Source: Hexactinellida sp. DTS-2022
Taxonomy: Eukaryota > Porifera > Hexactinellida
Direction: 5' to 3'
Length of the DNA: 64,000 bases
Assembly (NCBI GenBank): GCA_028753945.1
Contig: JAPNXP010000011.1
Span: forward strand, 4,402,001-4,466,000
How positions within the stretch are numbered: the first letter of the stretch is position 1; the number at the start of each line of letters is the position of its first letter. The position numbers and the translations under genes were made by a program. Positions 48,301 to 57,300 of this stretch are shown here, piece after piece. The notes under the pieces were generated by a model, which was given only the letters and a program-made list of their open reading frames with translations, ran no database searches and was not told where the DNA came from.

Positions 48301-51300
48301 GCGGTTTGAAGCGAGTGGACTTGTAGAACTCTATCAGCAGGTCCCGCACCATGGCTGCCAACTCCGCTATTATCTCCTGTCTGTGTTGCTGCACGCGAAC
48401 AGAGGCGGAGTAGCGACTCGGGTGAGCGTCCATGCTGCCTACCAACTGTAAGGGGAGATAGGAATGTGAGCTAGATATATATCAAGACATACAGTAGAAA
48501 CCGGTTTATTCTAACTCGGGTTATTCTAACTTATCGGTTTATTCTAACTATTAGTAATGCAATCTTTTGTAAGAAATTCCAACTATACTGTATTTTTAAT
48601 CGTTTTTTTCTAAATATCGGTTTTTTCTTACTATTTTTATCTGAAAAGAAATGGTAAAAAACCCGGTTTCAACTGTACTGCATAAGGTTATAAGGTACCA
48701 ACTATAACTATTCAACTAATAATATCAAGACATACAGTAGAACCTCGTTAGTAGAGATTGAATTCTAGGTCCGAAGCACCAAGCATATAACTTGTCTCTA
48801 ATCGAAGTATATGTTTCTGAAATAACCATGGTTGATGCCTGTTAGCCGAAGAACATTTTACTTGTTTAATTAACCGACCAAGAAATAATATATTATTTCT
48901 AACACGAAACGAACACTATTTCAGTCCCCTTCAAGCCTTTCAATTCAATTGATATTGGTTAATACGAATCCGGATAAGGCGAACGCATTTTGACGGTCCC
49001 CATTGTGTTCGTACTAACGAGGTTCTACTTTATAACTACTGTATTTAACTCTGTATATACAGTGAACTCCCGTTATAACAAAGTCGGATATAACGAAATA
49101 ACCGCTTACAACAAATGGAGATTTCCCCAGAGCACTAAATGCATTAACTACTATCCGCTTATATCGAATGTCCGCTTATAACGAAGGTACGTATATACAG
49201 GTCCCAAGCACTTCGTTATAACGAGGGTTTACTACACAATCCTTACAGCTGCGATGGAAGGCTTCTTGTCGTCTCCAGCCGGGGGATGCGTGACGTCAGC
49301 TCCGAGGAATATAATCGGCTGTTCGAACACAGGCGGTCTACAATGCACACCTGTAACAACTGAATAGTCTTATAAGCTATTAATACAGTATACTCCGTTT
49401 AATGGAATGAATCACTGGTTAATTGGGTGATTTTTCCAGTAAGAGAATTTTGCAATAGAATAGAAGCTAATAGAAAATATTTACGGTTAATTGGGTAAAA
49501 TTTTGCATATTTAGTTCGAATTTGCATATTTTGGCCAAATTCTTGAATTTTTGGAGTTAAATCTGGTTTTTAAAAAATGTTACTTTGTAAAATACAACAA
49601 TTACAACTTTTCGCTTTAAACCAATGCTTAAATTGAATACATCGTGTACTCTTTCTAATTTTACCATTATTTTGTCATTTACTAAGGTGTATCATAAACA
49701 ATAAAACATTTCAGTTAATTGTGTTATCCATCGTCCCAGAGAAAGCAAATCACAGATATAATTCCTTATCACCACTAACCTGATACTCGGCTGCAGGATG
49801 CTATTAACGCCCCCCAGCTTAACGTTAATCTTCAGACACAGATTGGATAGCGTCTGTGGAGAGAGGCGCACCACGTTACGCGTCTGCACGCACTGAGTGC
49901 ACACTCCCAACAGCGTGTCTCCCACTCGCTTTACCTCAGCTACATATAGATATATATAGTAATAGTAATAGTATTAGTGGAATATCTAATTATTAGTAGG
50001 CCAGTGTTAATAAAGGTAATATTGTTTCACTCCATACGAAGTCTAATACAGAGGATGAGGGTAATATAGTAATACAGTATACTCCGCTTAATAGAGCCAC
50101 CGGTTAATAGATTTCTCCGCTTAATCGGGTCAAAATTTCGCAGGATTTATAGGACGGAATTACATTTTGGCTTAAAATATTTTCGGTTTATAGATTTCTC
50201 CGCTTAATCGGGTCAAGCGACCTGGGGGCCTTATTAAGCGGAGTCGACTAAAGTATTATAATTAATTCGACTATTTAAGGGTGCGTTTGAGAAATAAAGA
50301 AAGGGATGTTGCACTTAATTATATTAGGGCTCGGCCAAAGCCTTACTAATGTAAGTTTCAGACACTGGCAAAAATATAATTTATAACAACAAAAATTCAA
50401 GTTTGGGCGTTCAAACGTTATGAAGCAAAATTAACGTGTGACAGACAAGCCAGTAAAACATAAATTATATTTATTAAAGGAACATCATAAGATTAACTTG
50501 ACATATAGTCGCTATATTGGGAGGTCATTAACTGAGTTATACTGAAAATAAGAATAACTTACCGTAGATAGGAGTTTTTCCCGGCAGTATCACAATAACC
50601 AATTGCAACTGAGGGTAATTCCTCTTCAGCATATGCAGTAGAGACTCGACCTATTACACAACCATAAACATACTAAACCCGGGCATAAGTATATGAACAA
50701 CCGGAATTTTTGGACGCACAAATTATCCTATACTTAGTATAATACACTAATGACATTATTACACAAATAATACATACACTCAAACCTCCCTTATTCGGGC
50801 ACTGTCGTCCGGAGGGTGCGTAAGTATTAATTTGCCGGATTTTATAAATACAATGGCTGGTATATGTGAAATCCCAGTGTCTAATCGATATTTTCTAGAT
50901 TCATTCAAAAATCAAAAACTGATTTTTTGATTGGGTTGTGAATAGTTTAAGAAAAGTATTTGCTATATAACTTAATCATTCAATACCATTACTGTTAAAT
51001 ATAACATAGTTTGTTTGGCCAATAAGGGTGTCCGGATAAGGGAGGTTTGAGTGTATATTTATAAAATTTTAAATAAGTCAAAATATGATACTTGCCATGA
51101 GTAACTATTGGCACAAATTTCAAATGATTTTGGCCGGGTAGAGTATTATAGTTTATAGAATTAATTTTAATTACCTTTTCAGCGCCTGAGGTATATTGGA
51201 AGTCACAAGGATGTGGACAGAAATTCATACCTGCATCATGACTGATTTTATGAAGGTGAGAGATGAACGTTCTAATATAAACAATAATAACAACAAATAT

Positions 51301-54300
51301 ACAGTAGTGTTCGCCTAATATCAATTGCTCTAATAGCAAGTATTTTAATCCCCAAGCGAGCATTTAATTTTGTTCCCCTAAAGCAAGTTAGTCATTTAGC
51401 AATCAAATTTCATGCAAAATGTGATTCGCTATTACGCGAAAACCACTGTAGTTAAGTCTGCTTATTGTGAACAATTTCTCGTCTGCTTAATATGAAATTT
51501 TTATTATGAACAAGCCCTATGGTCCCAATTTAACAACTTACATAGAGTTTATATTAAGTTGAGTTCGCTTATATTTTGAAGTCTCTCTATTATGACCAAA
51601 TTGTTAGTCCCTGAATGCATATACAGTGAACTCCAGTTATAACGAAGTCGGATATAACGAAATACCCGCTTATAACGAAATAGAGATTTTCCCCAGAGCA
51701 CTAAATGCATTAATTATTATCCGCTTATAACAGGGTTCCGCAAACTTTCATCTATATCAGGCCATATAATTTTAACAAATTTTTCCTCAGGCCACAAACA
51801 ATATCGAGAAATTTTTCGAAATTTATAACAAAACTATTATGTTGTTGTAATACTAGAACTATACTAATTTCTAAGCAAAAAGTGCATAAAGGCCACACAT
51901 GATACAACTTTCCATTGGGCTATCAGGCCACACATAAGGTTGTTTCAGGCCGCATGCGGCCTGAAAAACCTAGTTTGCGGAACCCTGGCTTATAACGAAG
52001 AATTTACAGGTCCCAAGCACTTCGTTATAACTGGAGTTGTCCATAACATAATAACCTGTCTGCATAAGAACACAAACGTACTTAATAGCCTCCTCCTTAC
52101 AGTTCCTGCTGGTTGCAAAGCAGAGCAGTGCCCAGGTCCGGACCACAGTGCTGTGGTAGAACTGTTTGTTCCGCATGTCCCACACGCCTTTGTCAGGCTG
52201 GATGGGCAGAGTAGACTAGAGATAGGACTCAAGTTATAAGGTATAACAAAGGTAATTATAGTACAGCCATTTGTAAATCCTTGGTTATAACAAAGGTAAT
52301 TATACAGCCATTTGTAAATACGCTCCTAATCCTGGTCTGATGCATTTTTCATACGCCTAAATCACAAATTAATGTTGCGGTATAGGAGAAGATTCCAAAT
52401 ATTGGCGCTCTTAATTAAACCGGTTAAACTGAATACGTATTTGCCAACCAATAACTGTGCAATCGAATGGTTTTTCAAAGAAATACAGTAGAACAGTGAC
52501 TCCCAACCTTTTCCAACCGTGGACCCCCTATAGAAAATACTAGACATTCTGTGGACCCCCTCCCATTGACCGTAATACAAATTCTGAGATCTTGTGGGGC
52601 CAAGTTGGGAACCACTACAGTTGAACCTTGTTAGTACGAACACCAGTGGACCGTCAAAATGTGTCCGCCTTATCCGGAATTCGGAATTAACAAGTATCAT
52701 TTATATTGTTATGATTCTACTATATAAACTAAATCAGTGGCTATCCAACATACCTTTCCTCCATACTGTAACTTGGGAGGAGACAGGACTCTCCCGGGCA
52801 CTGATACCATCTTGTCCGAAATGGAAATACCGAACGATTCTACATACTCGTCGTGGCTAAACTCTGCTCTTGTTACCTGAATATGCAGTGAGATAGAATA
52901 CAGTCGAGTCTAACAATTCGTTAATTATTAATTCAATAATTATAGTAATTTGCCAAATTGCAAGCTACTTTTCATTTCAAAAAGAACATTTAATGTTAAT
53001 TAATTCCTCTAATAACAACTAGCAATATTTCCTATTATAACAATAAATTTCGTGTGCAAATTGCGACTTGCAATTAATAGAAATTATCACAAAGCAATTG
53101 CAAATTACAAAGAATATTTAAGTTGTAATCTGAATTGTTATATTATAATAGATTTATCATCAAATGTTCGCTAATAGTAAAATTCCTCAAAATATTCTCA
53201 ATTTAAACCTGAACTAACATATGGGAACTTCCAATTAGCTATTAATAGAATTGCAGGTGTTATGTATTGTCCATTTATTCATTAACAGCTAAGCAGCTAG
53301 CAAAAGTATAAAAGAGGATTAATTAAACAAATCTATAGTTCTTCATCTTTTTCTCATTATCTGTTTCATACAAATTAATTTATTTTACTAAAATTAAATT
53401 TGTTCACAAATAATTTTGTTGTTATGATCCCTGGCTATATAATATTAAAATCAATAATAATTACAAATTGTTATAAACTCTAAAATATTATCTTTAAGCA
53501 TAAGAATGGGTTAAGTGACCGGGTTGTAATGTGTTCTTACCAATTTGTTTATTTCTCTCTCTCGATCTGGAGCTGATCTAGCTGTCGCCTGTAAACAAAC
53601 AAATAAACAAACATAAACATTATAAACTTACATTAAATAGTAACTCACTCTAATCATAGTAGAAGTTTGGATGTCAGACAGCTTTTTGATACATCGCTGG
53701 CCAGGGATCAAATTGCAAACCTAAAGTAAGAAAACTCTGTTATAACAAAGTTATACGTATGTACAGTAGAACCTCGTTAGTAGGAACACAGTTAATACGA
53801 TATTCCGGTTAATACGAACACTATTTCAGTCCCCTTCAAAGCCTTTTCAACACAAATGGCACCGGTTAATACGAATTAAGGATAAAGCGAACGAATGTTG
53901 ACGGTGTTCGTACTATAATATTTTCCAGATGGACAAAGTAGTTTATTTTACTCCGCTTATAATAAAGGAAATCAACGGTCCCTTGTTTTTCATAATAACG
54001 GGAGTTCATTGTTAAAATGTTAAATAATAGTAGTTATTATACAGTCTGTCTGCTTTTTTTCCATTTACCCCCAGATTTTATTTATTTTATATAACTAAAT
54101 ACGCTTATTACTTCTAGAGGGAGATAGGTGTGCTTAGTTTCTAATCCAACTTGCAGACAAGGCAAGTGAGGGTATTTGAGAGTCATTTTGTGTTTCTCTT
54201 TGAAGTATTGCACCACAGAGCATTCTGCTGTCTCTCCCGACTCCAGCTGAAGTGGGAAGCTAACAAATAAACAAACATAACAATAATAATAATAATAACA

Positions 54301-57300
54301 ATAATGATAATAATAATAATAATAACAATAATCAAAATTACAGCTGTGCCGAAGTCATTTTCTTTGGAGGCACTAAATTTTTGGGGCAGAAAATGCTGTT
54401 AGCACAGCTGTAATTAAAGTAACAAAGTCTATAACAGAGGTTAGAAAATTAAGCGTGATTCGTAACATATATACATTAGAACCTCGTTAGTACGAACACC
54501 AGGGGACTGTCAAACATTTGTATTGAAAAGGCTTTGAAGGGGACTGAGATAGTGTTCGTATTAACCGGAATTTCGTAATAACGAGATTCTACAATTTCTA
54601 CTGTATATGGCAATAGGGAATATTAAACAAATTATTTAGTAAATTTAGTTAAATATATTTATTATAAATTAATGACGTACGTCTGAGCAGAAGCCGGTCT
54701 CCTAGTAACGTTAGTGACTCTGTACTTCCTACGGGCATTCCCACTGTGTGTAACCTCAACCTTCAAACCTATACAATAAATATAATAGTGGAGTCTTTGA
54801 TAAAGATTCATTGCATGGAGTTCTAGTTTATAAATAAATTTAGATGAAATTCTACTTTAGAAAAATTAATGTACATGAAATTAATTTTCATTCTATTATG
54901 AAATAGAGGCTTATGACCTTATGTTAAAATAGGTAAATCATAAATGGATATGCTGATTTCAAATTTGACATTTATAACTTTCTAATATGATTATATATTG
55001 TTGTTGTTTACAAACAAGATAAGTAAACAAACTCTTGTATCCTTGTCTAGCTAACACGTACCTTTGATTTCTTTTGTGAACTTGACTCTCTGTACATCCG
55101 AGAGAGGTCTGGTCTGTTCGTCCGGAGATCTCAGTTCCAACACCTCAGCCATGAATATTAGCACCTGCTGCTTCTTGTAGAAAGCAGTAGCGGACACTAT
55201 ACACACGCATTCATAAACAACAACAAATAAACCAACTAACAAACAAACAAACAAATAACAACAAACAAACAAACAAAACAAACAAATAAACAAACAAACT
55301 AACTAACTAACTAACAAACCAACATACAAATAAACAAACAAATAAACAAACAAGCAAGCAGGCAAACAAGCAAGCAAGCAAACAAGCAAACAAACAAATA
55401 AACTAAATTCAACTTAATGTCCGTATTATATATGTTGACTTTGTCTCGTGTACCAAACCCATATAAGCATACATCACAACTCACCATCGATATTAACCAT
55501 CATTTTCCACATGGAGGGTCGCACGCTCTGATGGAACCCAAACCACACTTCCCTGCCTCCTCCCAGCGAGTGGTAGTCTCCGTCCTCCGGCGCCGAGAAG
55601 AAGGATCTCCCCACCGGGAAGTAGCTACACACACAATAGTTAATAAGAATACCATAAAACAGAAACAATAAGGGGTTATTTCCTTGAGGTAAATACAGTA
55701 GAACCTCGTTAGTACGAACTCAGTTAATACGAATACCATTTCAGTCCCTTTCAAAGACTTTTCAATACAAATGATATTGGTTAATACGAATTCCAGATAA
55801 GGCGAACACATATTGGCGGTCCCCTTGGTGTACGTACTTACGAGGTTCTACTGTATAAAGTCTTTTAGTATGTAAGTTAAGTAAGCAGACACTTTTACTA
55901 CTTCATATTATCTCTCCAAATATAGTAGAACCTCGTTAGTACGAACACCAAGGGGACCGCCAATATGTGTTCGCCTTATCTGGAATTCGTATTAACCAAT
56001 ATCATTTGTATTGAAAAGTCTTTGAAAGGGACTGAAATAGTGTTCGTATTAACCGGAATTCGTATTAACCAATATGATTTGTATTGAAAAGTCTTTGAAG
56101 GGACTCGAATAGTGTTCGAATTATCTGGAATTCGTATTAACCGGAATTCGTACTAACCAACATCATTTGTATTGAAAAGTATTTGAAGGGGACTGAAATA
56201 GTGTTCGTATTACCGTGTTCCTACTAACGATGTACCACCATAGCACATAATGCATATAACACATAACTAACATGAGAGAGGGCTGGTGCCGCATGACCAC
56301 ATCGAGAGCCTGTATCGTCTCAAAGGGCATATCGAAGCTGTGACCGGAGAGCGCTTGTTCCAGCTGATGCAGACTCACCAGGGCCACCCATCTTATCGCC
56401 ACCTTGAAGACTCTCTCGCGACCGTCAGACTTCAGATGCACCTCCAACTCAACCTGAGTATGTGTACAGTGTACAGTAACTCCCGTATAACGAAGTCATA
56501 TTTCGTTATAACTTATAACCGGAGTTGTTATATCCCGACTTGGTTATAAGGGGAGTTCGTTACAAGATAATTTAGTTATAAGCGGAGTTCGTTATAAGCG
56601 GAGTTCGTTATAAGCGGAGTTCGTTATAAGATAATTTCGTTATAACCGGATTTAGTTATAAGCGGAGTTCGTTATAAGCGGAGTTCGTTATAACCGGAGT
56701 TCGTTATAAGCGGATTTAGTTATAACCGGAGTTGTAATTACATTGATTAAGGAAATTTCGTTATAACCGACTTGGTTATAAGGGTAGTTTACTGTATTAT
56801 ATTCCTGGGTACTTACACAAAATAGTGTATTTTCCCTGAATAAGCGTCGGATCAATAAAAATGGCATTTGTAGTATGATAAAATTATACCCATTAATTGA
56901 TAACTTATTTTTTATTTTAGGAAATTTCGTTATGTTCACTGTCGCTGATAACCGTTAAAATCCACCTAAATATTGTTTTCTGGATTTTTAAATAAATTAA
57001 AGTTACTAAAATCTTGCAATTAGTTTTACGAATTACATATTTATCGGCCAACATATTTTATAATGTAATTTCCAGGCACTTACAAAGTCATTTCTTGAGA
57101 CCAAATTTTACAATATAAAGGTGTTGGCCAATATTTCAATCGTAATTCCTTATTTTTGAAATCACTTAGGTACAACTTATTGGGGATAATAAGACATTTC
57201 GTTATAAGCGGGTATTTCGTTCTACCCGGCTTACACAAATAATGTATTTCCCCGAATAAGCGTCGAGTTAATAAAAAGTCTTAAAAACAAACCCTTTTCT

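Noticed and set aside
51940..52239. Plus-strand ORF of 99 codons
   Set aside because: It is antisense to Argonaute exon 12 and runs into a hAT element. The opposite strand encodes the Argonaute sequence.
55205..55405. Possible CRISPR-like or satellite array
   Set aside because: It is a plain tetranucleotide microsatellite without spacers, in a eukaryotic intron.
55417..55671. Plus-strand ORF of 84 codons
   Set aside because: Shadow of Argonaute exon 5 on the complementary strand.
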